Of a stretch of 64,000 bases of DNA, positions 35,862-46,849 are shown one piece after another. The translations under genes and the position numbers were made by a program. Under the pieces are notes generated by a model that was not told the DNA's origin, did no database searches, and was given only the letters and a program-made list of their open reading frames with translations. Every line of letters starts with the position of its first letter. Positions within the stretch are counted from its first letter, which is position 1. The stretch is from Phellopilus nigrolimitatus (taxonomy: Eukaryota; Basidiomycota; Agaricomycetes; Hymenochaetales; Hymenochaetaceae): positions 186,001 to 250,000 of the forward strand of contig JAJOHG010000001.1 of NCBI GenBank assembly GCA_021029095.1, in the 5' to 3' direction.

Positions 35862-36307
35862 ATGTTCTTCCAGAAACTCGCTGCTGTTGCTTCCCTCGCC
35901 ATTCTTGCGGTCGCCACGCCCACCCCGCAGACGACTAGTTCTTGCAACACCGGTTCTCTTGAGTGCTGCAACAGCGTGCAGTCCGCGAGCTCTCCCCAAG
36001 CGGCTTCTCTCCTTGGTTTGCTCGGTGTTGTCCTCGGCGCGGATGTCCCCGTCGGTCTCACCTGCTCCCCGCTCTCAGTATGTTCAAGTTGTCTGTGTTT
36101 TGATATTGTTAAATTTTCCAATTGACATGGGCGTTTTTTCTTAGGTTGTCGGCCTCTCTAGCAGCTCCTGCACGGCTGACCCCGTCTGCTGCTCGGGCAA
36201 CAACTACAGTGAGTGCAATTTCTTCTGTTTATTTATAATGTCGAATGACTCTGACGACTTACCCAGGCGGCCTCGTCGTCGTTGGTTGCTCGCCCATTAA
36301 CCTCTGA
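35862..36307 (+). CDS. Class I hydrophobin
   Basis: Three exons (35862-36077, 36145-36208, 36267-36307) give 106 residues. Residues 1 to about 18 form a signal peptide ([18 protein letters not shown]). The mature part has exactly eight cysteines at 28, 35, 36, 68, 81, 87, 88 and 101. The spacing C-6-CC-31-C-12-C-5-CC-12-C is the class I pattern. The protein is secreted and self-assembles at air-water interfaces into amphipathic rodlet layers that let hyphae grow into air and coat fruit-body surfaces. Both introns lie in the second half. A TATA box is 100 bp upstream. It is a singleton here, with no second hydrophobin in the window. Confidence 0.97.
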
Positions 36308-36821
36308 AAAACTGAGGTAGTCTCGACGCGGGATCCCGATGCTTGAATATGGGACTTTGAAATGCCTGTCTGTTGGAATGATACGCCTGTAGTCTACCTT
36401 ATCTGTTTGGGCTTTTGTCGTAATTTTCTGATAGGCCAGATGTAGCTGTGTTTAAATGGAAACTTCTTGAGCAGAGTTAGACAACTTGACTGATTCAAAA
36501 AAATTGGCAGAGTTAGCAGAGCATCACAAAAGCTCAGTACAAGCTACGAGCTAGAGTTTTTATTTCTTCGGCCTAAGAAATGCTTATGCATTTGCATGTT
36601 CAGGCTTTTACATTTTCGTGCTGCGATGAGAGCGGAGCCATAAAGAGTGGTACTCTGGAAAACTTGGAATTTGGAAATGACTTGTAAGGAAGAGACGCCA
36701 CCGTGCATAAAACTAGGAAATGTTTTGCTAGTTATGGAATATGGTACTGTACAGTACAAATAGTCCCCGTGCGAACGCGCTTTCGCTCTTCCTCCAGCAG
36801 CGTTCTCAACTGCCCGCCAAA
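36308..36821. other. Intergenic region, hydrophobin 3' end to eL28 promoter
   Basis: No gene is seen in these 514 bp. A pyrimidine-rich tract just before 36822 fits the 5' end of a ribosomal-protein gene. Confidence 0.3.
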
Positions 36822-37808
36822 ATGTCTGCCGACCTCACATGGCTCCTCATCCGCGTTCGTATACTGCTTGGGTGCTCTATCGTGCTATCGAGTATTGAAC
36901 CTGAAATGGCATTGTAGAAAAACAACTCGTTCACCGTGAAGAAGGTCCCTGAGGGGCCCATCTTCTCGAAGGAGCCCGTACGTGCCAGATAATCTACTAC
37001 TAGAAGTGCTGAACTGATAACTAGGCGGATCGTGCAGGGGAACCTGGTGAACCTCCACTCTTACAAATATTCGGGAATTGCCAACGCAAAGGTGCGTCAT
37101 TTGGTCGACGAAAGTGCTACGGCGTACGCAGGTCTGACTGGATGAAATTAGACTATCCACGTCGAGGAAACCCCCTCGGGTATCCAAATTGTCTCGCGCA
37201 AGCCTTCGGCATCCCCACACTCGGTCAAGTCTGCGCGTCAGTCCACTGGCATCCGCCGCGGCTCGGGCCCGCGTCGTGCTGCTGGTATTGCTGCTCAGAA
37301 GGCGAAGGCCGGATACCGCCCTGACCTCCGCAAGGTATGTGTAGTGTCCATTCATATCTCCAATCTTTTATTTTCCTGCTTGGTTTTGTTTCTGTCCGTA
37401 TGATCGATGAAGTCGAAAAAGCACTTTCACTAGAACCCACTGGAACCGCCGCAAGGCGAATGAAGGCTGGGCGTAGATTTGTTGCAAGAGCCACTCAACT
37501 CTGTCGGAGTCGATCAAACTCTGGCTGAGAACTCGCCATGTCGCTATCGGGTCACGTTCGATGCTCTTCGCGTTTGCCCGACACTTTGGTGATAACATAT
37601 GTGTTATATTTTCTATCTTTTCAAAAATATCTACACTTCGTTTCTTTGTCTATTTCATGTCTACCGCATTGTCAATACTAACGCGACTCTCTTCGATAGG
37701 CCGTTGTTGCCCGTATCTCTGCCTATCCAGGCTTCTCACCAGGAGAAGAAGCCCTTACCGGAGAAGAAGCCTCGGGGGAAGAAGGCAGCGCTTGTTGACT
37801 CCGAGTAA
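36822..37808 (+). CDS. RPL28: 60S ribosomal protein eL28
   Basis: Exons 36822-36854, 36918-36977, 37038-37091 and 37152-37334 encode MSADLTWLLIR, NNSFTVKKVPEGPIFSKEP, GNLVNLHSYKYSGIANAK, and a basic region ending KAGYRPDLRK. This is the eL28 order, a surface protein of the large ribosomal subunit. The last intron is unusually long and can end at two places. With the acceptor at 37730 the tail is ASHQEKKPLPEKKPRGKKAA and the total is 135 residues, the family size, stopping at 37806-37808. With the acceptor at 37699 the tail starts AVVARISA, which also looks like the family, but the frame then differs and ends earlier (37797-37799). I favour the distal acceptor for the annotated stop. Confidence 0.9.
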
Positions 37809-38782
37809 TCAACCCGTTCCCTTTTCCTCGTCCGACTGCTTTGCATGTTTTTGTTTTTCGATCGCGTATGTCCTCATGTTTTTATTTACGACATGCCAAC
37901 AAGATGTTGTATGCGGTGAAGCTGTATATGCTTATCACGACCAAGGGATTAACAGCTCGAATCACATTTTGGCAAACATATCGTACATGGGTGTTTTCAC
38001 GAATTCGAGACTACTTGTCGTACAACCTGACACTCGATCTGAGGTACTCAAACGTCAATGCCCTTCCCTGCAGGCTGTCCGATCCTTCCATCTGCTCCGT
38101 GCATGTTTGCATGCTCATGTTCCTTCCTCGATGTGCCTTCGAAATTCCTAGCAGTACTCTCGTCACTGTATTTCTTCTCTTTCTCTCTGGCATTATTGTT
38201 ATAGCCATAGTCCTGCCTCTTCTTTTCCTTGTTGTGATGAGCGCCTTCGGTTTGGCCCTCCTCTCGTGAGGAATGATGGGTTGGACGAGGATAGTCAACA
38301 GTTGTCTTTCCCTCTTCAGAGTCGTGGAAGAGAGTCGAAGTGGCGCGAGGTTCGCTATAATAAAGTTTTGCCTATAGGCTTTCCCTGCGACGAACGTCTT
38401 GCTCACGTATTTGTGGATGGTTTAGATTTGGAAATCACGGAAAGGCGACGTCTGCCCACTTTGACTTGGGATTGTAAGAATGGGTTGAGCATATTGAATC
38501 ACAAAATATACAATGAAAAAATAAACCTGCTGGTGGGTGATGTGCGAGCATATTTGACATGAAGAGCCTATGCTCGCAGTACGTTGCAAAGAGGGTTGTG
38601 ATGCTCAGTAGCTCAGGGGGACTCTTGCTCCGGATCTCAACGGGAAGGTGCGGGTGACGCAAAACGTCGATCCTTTTGGACGCGTCGTAAGCACGTGGCT
38701 AACGGAACTTCGGTGGCTGCACTTTGCATCTCTGTCTCTTCAAGACTTCAACCCCGTCCTTTCCTAACATTGATGACCATCA
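37809..38782. other. Intergenic region
   Basis: This 974-bp gap lies between two plus-strand genes. The frame 37841-38269 ends in a hydrophobic stretch but has no supporting signal. I see no RNA gene or repeat. Confidence 0.3.
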
Positions 38783-40884
38783 ATGGCAGCGGCTATGCAT
38801 AACTCATTGTCGAGTAGCTCCTCTGGTGCAACACAGCCCATACCATCAAACCTATTGTCGCGCATCTCGATGACTGCGACAAGCGACGTGGCCAAATCCG
38901 TCGAAATGGTGCACACACAGAAGAGAAGCGCATCGGAAGACGACACCCCTAGGCCAGCGAAGAAAAGAGCATTGTCGGAAGGCAGAAACGAAATATATGG
39001 CGTCGAAGTACCGGGTGACTCTTTCGCACCCTGGTTGGATGATAATTTGCCCTGTGATGTCGGTGCGTCGGGCGAGGAACGGTGCGTTCAAGCCATCAGT
39101 GGATAAACGAACTCTCATGACGAATCGTGTTACACTTATATGTGCAATGGTCGTTCTGATGCAGTCTGCACCACGAGCTAAGTCAATTCGTTGCCTACAT
39201 ACATCCAAGTGAGAATGAGCGCGAGGCGCGTCGCTTGCTCGTTGCACGTATCGAGACACTCCTACAAAGTCGTTGGAGCGATGCCAATGTAATACTATTC
39301 GGCAGCTCTGCAACTGGGTTAGAACTAACAGGAGGGTGAGCTATATCTTGTGGCTACTCCATGTAGAGTACAATGGATAATAATTTTGTACAATGTTTTG
39401 CAGTGATATCGACTTAGTGGTAGCATTCAACCATCGTCTGGCCGACCCCGAGAAGAAGCGCCGACTAGCGGCGATGGGTGATGTTCTGCGGAGGTCTGGC
39501 ATCACAACGTGGGTCAACCGGATCTTCAGCGCGACCGTACCCATTATCACTTTCACGTCGACTGAGGCACTAGGCGAAGTAAGTGTGGATATCAGCATTC
39601 GGAATGATGAAGACAGCGGGCCTAGAGCGATACCAGTCGTCAAGCAGTTTCTAGAGACTATGGGCCCGTCGTTGCGACCCCTTATTCTTGCTGTGAAGGC
39701 ATTTCTCTCGCTGCGCGATCTCAACGACGCCTCTCAAAGTACGTTGAGTAGCTATGCAATAACGATCCTGTGTATCAGTTTTCTGCAGGTGCGAAACTTA
39801 TGGCGTTTCTCCCGCATTCATTAGTTGAGTCACTCATCGCATACTGCAGCGCAACCCTTCCCGGAGACCTCAAGCTTTCTTGGACGATCCTCTTGGAAAC
39901 AAGGCACTAGGAGTATTATTAATGGACTTCTTTCGACACTATGGACACGACTTTTCATACGCGACGCATTACATCTCGGTCACGGATAAAGGGATTTTTA
40001 CCAAGAGGTCAAAGAACTGGGAGCAGAAGGGCCAAGCGGTGCTGGCGGTACAGTGTCTATTGAATCCAGGTCAGTGCTTTATATTCTTGTCCATATGAAA
40101 TTAAAAGAAATACTCTGGTTTTGCGGTCGGTAGACAAGAATATCACCCGCGGATGTAGCAAGATACACCTGATTGTGGAGGCTTTTAAGGAAGCAGACTA
40201 TACCCTGCAGAATGCGTTGCTTTCTGTGCCCCATGAATCGTCCACTTCCCTTCTCAGCGGGATTTATGAAGTTCCACAGGAGGTAAGTGCTTGGAAAGAA
40301 TGACTGAATATTTTGATCTAACGGAATTCATGTATACTCCTCTTCCTCTGTGGACTGTGCCTCAGATGGATGCAAAGCGCCGAGCACTCGAGGATGCCGT
40401 CATATCCGGTTCGTTTGAGAAGGCCGCGGCTGCTTGTACCGCCGGACGCGCAGAAGGGAGTACCCGTTCGGTAAGCGGCGGCGTGGCACTTGCTACCCGC
40501 ATTGGCGCGGGTGCGCGCAGCCTCCCTTCGAATCCGGCGCGCTCGATGTCAGGGAACCGCGGTACCCCCAGACAGAGTCAAGGCGGACAAGGCGGACAAA
40601 GCTGGATGAACCAGAACCAGGGAAGCATCCAGCAGTTGCCCATCCTGCGCTGGCGAGATAGCCAGTTCAACTTCCAGCCGCAGCCCAGCAACTACCCACC
40701 CATGAGCTTCACACCACAGGTCGACCCAATGTTCCTTGGATTTCAGAACCGTCCTCAGCAGCAAGCCTTCGGTTACGGTCACAATCAAGGCAATTACAAC
40801 AATGGGTACAATAACAATTATTATGTGCCTCAGCATCGCCAGAACGGTGGGCAGTACTCACATGAGGGATCTCTGCGAAGATGA
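38783..40884 (+). CDS. TRF4: Non-canonical poly(A) RNA polymerase, TRF4/PAPD5 type
   Basis: Six exons with introns at about 39082-39164, 39337-39403, 39790-39848, 40070-40133 and 40283-40365. The nucleotidyltransferase motif is clear: LFGSSATGLELTGGDIDLVV supplies the G-S and the D-I-D metal ligands, and EVSVDISIRND supplies the third aspartate. The central domain follows (PVVKQFLETMGPSLRPLILA), then the nucleotide-recognition part with GVLLMDFFRHYGHDFSY, as in Trf4/Trf5. The C-terminal tail is Gln/Asn/Gly/Tyr-rich and disordered. In the TRAMP complex such enzymes add short A-tails to faulty nuclear RNAs for exosome decay. The N-terminus has a Lys/Arg cluster (RPAKKRALSEG) likely to act as a nuclear signal. 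Confidence 0.9.
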
Positions 40885-41328
40885 TTCCTCTCCCTCTACA
40901 TATGCCCCATTTCAAAACTCTCCTTTGTATTTACTTCACTGACTATGCATTTGGACCCGTGCCCATCACTATGGAAAACAACGGATTGTGTAGACATACT
41001 ATTAGCTTATCACCTGTTCATTGTAAGTTGTATAGTTTGCCCTAAAAATAATAGCAATCAAGATTGAGCAAGTGGATTTACCCAAATGGTGTGACTCAAA
41101 AAAATTACTGCATGTAAATCGGTCTTATCGTCGACACTGGGGTAATTTCATTCATACACCTTGAAATGATTTTGCAAGTCAATCTTAGCGGCACACTATT
41201 TGGACATACAAAGCGGGAACCTGTTGGAGTAATACAGGTCATAAGAGCATGTGGCATACAGTGTGTAGCATATGCTGCCATAGAGAGGCACGGAGAAGGA
41301 AATAGAGCAACTAAGGGATACGATCCAT
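40885..41328. other. Convergent 3' intergenic region
   Basis: The 3' ends of TRF4 (+) and uS4 (-) face each other across 444 bp. No coding signal is seen. The sequence is AT-rich, as expected for two polyadenylation regions. Confidence 0.35.
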
Positions 41329-42100
41329 TTACTCCTCCTCCTCATCGTCACCACCCTCCTCTTTCTTGGCCGCAGCGGCAGCACGCTTGCGCTTGACACG
41401 GCCAGCACGTCCACCACCATAGGGTGAGGTGAGCGCGAAGTCGATGTGTTTTTGGGAGTCGAGACGGACGACAAACGACGGGACGTTGACGATCTGCTTG
41501 CCGACACTGGCGACGACAGTAATGGAAGGTGAGATACAAGATTGAGTCCTGGTAAAAGATATGCGCACCGGATGTGACGCTGCCTGATGAGAACACGGGC
41601 ATGGTGAATGCTCTTCGCGAGGCCGAGCTTGAAGACCTGGGTCTGCAGTCTGCGCTCCATGAAGTCCTCGATCTTCAGCGCCAACACGTAATCGAGACGC
41701 ATGCGGGTCTCGTCGAGCACACCGATGCGAACGAGACGACGGATGAGGGCGTTACCCTCGAAAAGTCGCTTGGGGTCCTTAGCGTCGAGCTTGAGGAGCT
41801 CACGGGCGGCACGACGGATCTTGGAGAGGACGAGGGAAATGCGCCAGATCTCGCGCTTATTGCGGAGGCCATACTCGCCGGCGAGCTTGAGCTCGGCGTC
41901 GAGGCGCGCAGACTCGAACGGACGACGCGGGACCTTGTAGCTAGTGGGTTATACAGCGCGGCGGTTAGCTCAACGCATCCCTCCACATATGTGGATCTTG
42001 ATGATAAAACAAAAGCTCACGTCTTGCTGTGATTCCTCGGCGCCCTGCAAGGCGGTCAGCACATTTTTCTGTCGGACACACTTGAGACATACCTGGGCAT
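41329..42100 (-). CDS. RPS9: 40S ribosomal protein uS4 (S9)
   Basis: Four exons (42093-42100, 42021-42044, 41569-41940, 41329-41506) sum to 582 nt, giving 193 residues. It begins [20 protein letters not shown], continues with [20 protein letters not shown], and carries the S4 RNA-binding domain ([38 protein letters not shown]). The C-terminus is the eukaryotic basic then acidic tail. uS4 is a primary assembly protein of the small subunit. The first two exons are tiny, 8 and 24 nt, so the ATG exon encodes only two full codons. It shares its promoter region with eL21. Confidence 0.96.
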
Positions 42101-42316
42101 TTTGTTCTTGAGGAGTGTCGACGGCGATGAACAATTCTTAACGAGCTGAGAATAGGGAAATTTCGTGATGTCCGTGGGAATATCATGTTACACTACTGTA
42201 CAGTTTCTCCCATTAATGGCATTTGCTTAGTCATACCGCATAGCCAGAATTTGAGTACCGTCGACGGTGATACCTGCAGATTCAAGTTCTCACCGCCGCC
42301 GCCGACACACTTCAAG
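42101..42316. promoter_or_regulatory. Bidirectional promoter of uS4 and eL21
   Basis: Only 216 bp separate the start codons of two head-to-head ribosomal-protein genes, one of each subunit. A single shared promoter could keep their output balanced. I cannot identify a specific factor site with confidence. Confidence 0.6.
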
Positions 42317-42922
42317 ATGCCTCACTCCTTCGGTTACAGGGCGCGTACGCGCCATATGTTCAAGCGCGGTTTCAAGGGTGCGCTCGTCAGCTCGTTCTGT
42401 TTATTCGTCCCGTACTTATACTCGTTTTTATAATCACAATAGAGCATGGCCCGGTGAAACTGTCCACCTACCTCGTCAACTACCGTGTCGGCGACATCGT
42501 AGACATCAAGGCCAACGCCGCGCAGCAGAAGGGCATGCCCCACAAATTCTACCACGGGCGCACCGGCATCGTCTACAACGTCACCGCGCATGCAGTCGGT
42601 GTCATCGTTAACAAGGTCGTCGGCAACCGCTACATCGAGAAGCGTGTTAACATCCGTGTCGAGCACATCCGCCACTCCAAGTGCCGCCAGGAGTTCGTCG
42701 AGCGTGTGAAGCGCAACCAGAAGATTCGTACGGAGGCGAAGGAGAAGGGCGGTGAGTAGTATCGTCTGCTCTTACGGCATACGGTCAATTAATGGCTTTT
42801 GCGCAGAACAAATCCCCTCGCTCCGCCGCGTCCAGCCTGCCCCCCGAGACGCACACACCATCTCCTCAAAAGACAATGCGCCGCAGACCATTGTACCTGT
42901 GCCATACGAGACGACCATCTGA
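42317..42922 (+). CDS. RPL21: 60S ribosomal protein eL21
   Basis: Three exons (42317-42377, 42443-42751, 42807-42922) sum to 486 nt, giving 161 residues, the family size. It begins MPHSFGYRARTRHMFKRGFK, continues HGPVKLSTYLVNYRVGDIVD and MPHKFYHGRTGIVYNVT, and ends with TIVPVPYETTI, matching the PxPYE end of eL21. The last exon was found by joining GGC-G to AA-CAA across a 55-nt intron (42752-42806). Confidence 0.97.
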
Positions 42923-43148
42923 GCGCGTCTCACATGTCGCTTTTCTTCCCGCATCCTACATTTTCGGTGGGCGTATACGTGGTGCATACTGTCATAACGA
43001 GATTTTTATGCTTTCCATTACCTTGTCATTTTATGCATATGCAATGCTTAAACCGATTCACGCCATTGTATTATCGTCTTGACTAAAGACGAACAACGTC
43101 ATCCATTTGCGAAGGAGTGTACAAGCAGATGTCAATCCGGTGAAATAT

Positions 43149-44442
43149 TCAACCCCCAAACCTTTCTTTCGCCATTTGCTTGAACATATCCATGGTCGCG
43201 TTATCCTTCGCTCGGATGGCTTCGTGCCTTTCGCGAGCCTCAGCCCCCTTATCGTCCCGACCCGACATCCGTTTTTCCTCAAAGCGCTTTCTTGCCGCAT
43301 CGCGTTGTGCAATTCTGCAGTAAATTATAAGTCATCATCGGCATTTAACATGAATTCTGAGCATCCCACCTGGCTTTGAAGCTGTCTCCACCACCCATCA
43401 GTGTGCTCTCGTCAATTTCACCAAAGACATCCTCTTTCGCTTCGCGAAACGACCGGTCACCTTCCCTCTTCATCTTTTTCTTCTCAAGCATCCCCTCCCT
43501 CCCGCGTTCTTTGGGCCCAACGAGGTCTTCAACACGTTCCTTTTCCTCTTGCCTGGCGCGTTTGCGTTCGTATGACCGCTCCGCGCCGCGGGCCTCTTCC
43601 TGCGCCTCGAGCATCATCACGCGATCGCCTGCCGAGGGCAACGCTGGGCCGAGCACCCTGCTCGGACCGGCTTGACGGCTCGCCGCAGGTGTAGGTGCAG
43701 GAGATGCGCCAGCCGTGCTATTGTCATTCAATGGCGCGTTGCGTGTTGCGGCGCCGATTTCGCTACGAGCCGCGTCTAGCGCTGCTTGCTCCGCACGCGT
43801 ACGCTTCGAAGCGAAGGACCAGCGATATGCGGTCTGGGCGGCCGCTGGCTGCGATGTGACGTCGATGCCAACATAATAGGATTCTGCATTTCCATGCACA
43901 GATATTGAGACGACGTAACTATACTAAATTTGAGCACGCACTTGAGAGCTTGCCACGATTCCAAGCCTATAGACGAATAAACAAAGATGATGTGAACGAG
44001 CTGCGCGCGTGCAGTGATGCAAGGGAGCCATCGACCTTCACAAACTTGCGAAAGTAGCTTGTGGGAAGAACCGTAAGCTAAGTACTATGCTCGTGTATTC
44101 AAAGAAACCTACCTTCGCGCCTTCTCTCCGGACAGCTCATCGAAGTACTGTCGCAATATACAGAAAGTCGAAAACAGTTCAGTAATATTTAAAATGTATT
44201 CCCTCGCGGGTGAGACTGACTTTGCCTTTTTCCTCCTTTAGCCAGGACCTGAATTCGGGATTTTTGAGGAAGTAGTCCGAGTCGCTGATGGGCTGGGCAT
44301 CATGGGGCAGCGGTTTTTGCTTTTCTTTCTCCCTGTGGTCCCTCTTGCGGTCGCGGTCCCTGTCTCCGTTCCGCTCTGGTGAGGAAGAACGTCTGTCATG
44401 TGTATCGTGCCTTGGAGAGCGAGAGCGCTGACGGGATGACAT
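43149..44442 (-). CDS. SR-type nuclear protein, conserved eukaryotic family
   Basis: The start is MSSRQRSRSPRHDTHDRRSS (ATG at 44440-44442), an Arg/Ser region followed by an Arg/Asp/Glu/Lys region. The conserved core reads DSDYFLKNPEFRSWLKEEKG, YFDELSGEKARSYFRKFVK, and AWNRGKLSKSYY across four short exons. A helical, charged C-terminal half follows (ERSYERKRARQEEKERVEDL), ending MAKERFGG at the stop at 43149-43151. Five introns are supported by frame. I recall the core from an uncharacterised nuclear family found from fungi to plants and animals, but cannot give a secure name. The composition suggests a splicing- or transcription-linked role; that is inference. Confidence 0.75.
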
Positions 44443-45701
44443 GGAAATGAGCAACGAGAATAGTCCGAGTCTGAACTGTCTGAACGTGACGCGCCCGTGG
44501 GTCCGAGGGAAGATCGACATCAACATCCTCGCGGAGATTGAAGTCCTCCCGCACGCCCGAATAGGTTCAGACACCTCGTTGTGGCACACTTACTCAAGGT
44601 TCTACATTAGTATGTGATTCAAGTTCGATCATCCCTCTAACTCCCTCATGACACGTTCTCTTCTTGCTCACCGGGATTCGCTCTGGATGCTCTAGCCGAC
44701 TCCATTGTCTTCTTTCTTTAATTTGAAGCAAAACTGTGCGAGAATGATTGGGCCAGAAGAGTTATGCAGTAATAATGGCTCGTACAATGAAACTTAGGCA
44801 TTTATATGGTGTCCTCGAGTACACCCCTGCAGAAATTGGGGAGGATCAGGTGCTCCGTTTCTTTCCTTCCTCTGGAGTATATCATCACTTAAGCATCTTA
44901 TTTGAGCAGCAGAAAACCCTCCCGAGTCTCTGCAAATCTCAAGCCGAAGATATTTCAAAGCTCTTCTAAGCGAACTTCGCATGTGTGTTTCTGGGTCATC
45001 AGAACGTAGAAGAGAGGAAAAATACTGCGCCCACTTCCTTTTCAGCCAGTAAGGAACGCGCTCGAACCCGAGCATCTGGTGTTTCGAATCCTATATCAAA
45101 TTGAATTATTTTGGCAAGTGGCATTCAATTTCAGCATACACCGGCTCTCAAACAATCTTTTATTGAATGGCGATGTCTTCCGTGCTACCTAGATGGCAGC
45201 TGTACGCCCACTGCCTAGCCCTGGCCGCGCTCAATTTCTCATCGCTCTTGACGATCTGCCGACACTCCGAGTCGTACCTTCAAGACTAACCAAACAGAAA
45301 AATACCACCACTCGTTCTTCGGAACGTTTCGAAGCTTCGCCTGGATGTCTTAGGAGTGGCTCTTCCGCATTTGTCGTATTCCTCAGCATTTTTTCAAGTT
45401 CGTCGGACGTTTTTGCTGCACTGCGTGGAGCGCTTGGTCTCAAAATACGAGCTTGTGCACCTCGGCAGCACGTTCCTGGTCAGCCTGCACGCAGGGCATG
45501 CATAATGTGCCTATGATGTGAATTTGAAGTGGTTCACATTCTCCTAGTTCTGCCATTTCTTTCTCAAGCAAACGACTTCGTGCGGCGCTAGCTCGGCTGA
45601 TCGATTGTGCTCGAAAAGGCGATATTATTTCCTCATTCTTTACTGCTTTGGCGCCATGTTCTTTTCCATGTTGTGGGAATGTTTGGGCCTCCAAGAGCGC
45701 C
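44443..45701. other. Intergenic region, upstream of the SC15-like gene
   Basis: In about 1.26 kb only short, unsupported frames occur. Minus-strand frames at 44794-45075, 45231-45443 and 45440-45694 have somewhat coding-like composition but no consistent splicing and no recognised motif. They may be an old gene relic. Confidence 0.3.
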
Positions 45702-45708
45702 TATAAAA
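45702..45708 (+). promoter_or_regulatory. TATA box of the SC15-like gene
   Basis: TATAAAA lies 102 bp before the ATG, nearly the same spacing as in the hydrophobin gene. Confidence 0.6.
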
Positions 45709-45809
45709 ACAGGCATGACAGACTCCTAGTAGTCCAGCAGGCAAGCGATCTCTCTTGCACCCACATCTAGTCCAATCCCCCTTTACGAACTACCAGCAAT
45801 TATCCAGCC

Positions 45810-46586
45810 ATGTTGTTCACTCGCGCCGTCTCTTTCCTCGCCTTCTTCGCGACACTTGGTGTCTTCACGTCCGCCAAACCCTCGCTCAGCGATAGAAGTT
45901 CCGACAGTAACACCGCGGCCGTGTCGAGCGTGTTCACTACACTCCAGTCGCAGACAGGTTCGGTCCTCCCGCAGTTCAGTAAGTAATTTCTGATTTCCGC
46001 ACTCATAGATTTAAAACGAACCTGGTGACTGACCTCATCTATCTATACAGGTGACCTTGTGGCTAGCGGGAACGCGACTTCCAGCACCGTCACGCCCCTC
46101 GTGAACCAGCTTGTCAGTGCGCTCAACACTGCGCATGGCTCTCTTGAGGCGATCCCCACTGGCTCTACTCTCGTCAAGCGCCAGTCTGCGGATGCGATCG
46201 CTACTCTAGTCGCCGGTGTCGTGTCGGTTCGTTATTGTCGATTAATCGATTGAAGTTCTGGCCAACGGTTTGATTAACAAATGAATTTGCATTTAGGACA
46301 TTGCAAATGGGTTGGAACCCCTTATTGGTGTCGTTCCTGGGCTCGACGTGATTCTCATCGGCTTAGACACTGCGCTTGATGAGGTACTGGTCAGCGTCGA
46401 CGTACTCGTTGAAGGAGTCGTTGTTCTCGTCTCCTCTGCGTATGCCCTATTACATCCATTTAGAGACAAGACTTTCGAAACTAATTTTTATTTGTTTCTG
46501 TCTACAGACTCACCGATGTCTCTGTTATTCTTCAGGGACTTGGATTGGGCGTCGTGCTCGGCTTACTTGGCTTACTCGGATTGTAG
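45810..46586 (+). CDS. Secreted amphipathic wall protein, SC15-like
   Basis: Four exons (45810-45978, 46051-46226, 46297-46439, 46508-46586) give 188 residues. A signal peptide (MLFTRAVSFLAFFATLGVFT) is followed by a hydrophilic Ser/Thr half. The second half is strongly hydrophobic (EPLIGVVPGLDVILIGLD, then LGLGVVLGLLGLLGL at the very end). SC15 of Schizophyllum commune has nearly the same length and the same split into hydrophilic and hydrophobic halves. That protein is secreted and helps hyphae form aerial structures and attach, partly in place of a hydrophobin. A KR site at about residue 110 could be cut by a Kex2-type protease. I base the family link on layout, not alignment; a small membrane protein is the alternative. 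Confidence 0.7.
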
Positions 46587-46849
46587 AAAGCCACGCAAAC
46601 TAATTTCTCGCACGAACAACGCTTTTGTTCGTGACCACAAGTTCATGATACGAGGAAAAGAAAAAAAGTTACTCAGGAAACCGGTCGGACTCTTGATTAG
46701 GACGGGTGTTTGTGATTGTAGTGCTTCGTTTTTGAATTGAATATGAAAAACTGGTTTGGTTGCCACGCTTGTGCGCGTCGATCCTTCGTTGTGATTCCGT
46801 CGATCAGGAGCAGTCTCTAAAGTCTCTTTGCTTTTGCTTATCTACACCA

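Noticed and set aside
37841..38269. 142-codon frame ending in a hydrophobic stretch
   Set aside because: It lies directly after the eL28 stop, has no family features or splice support, and the hydrophobic end can arise from T-rich DNA.
44794..45694. Three minus-strand frames that might form a gene
   Set aside because: No set of splice sites joins them in one frame, and the TATA box and promoter of the SC15-like gene lie next to them.
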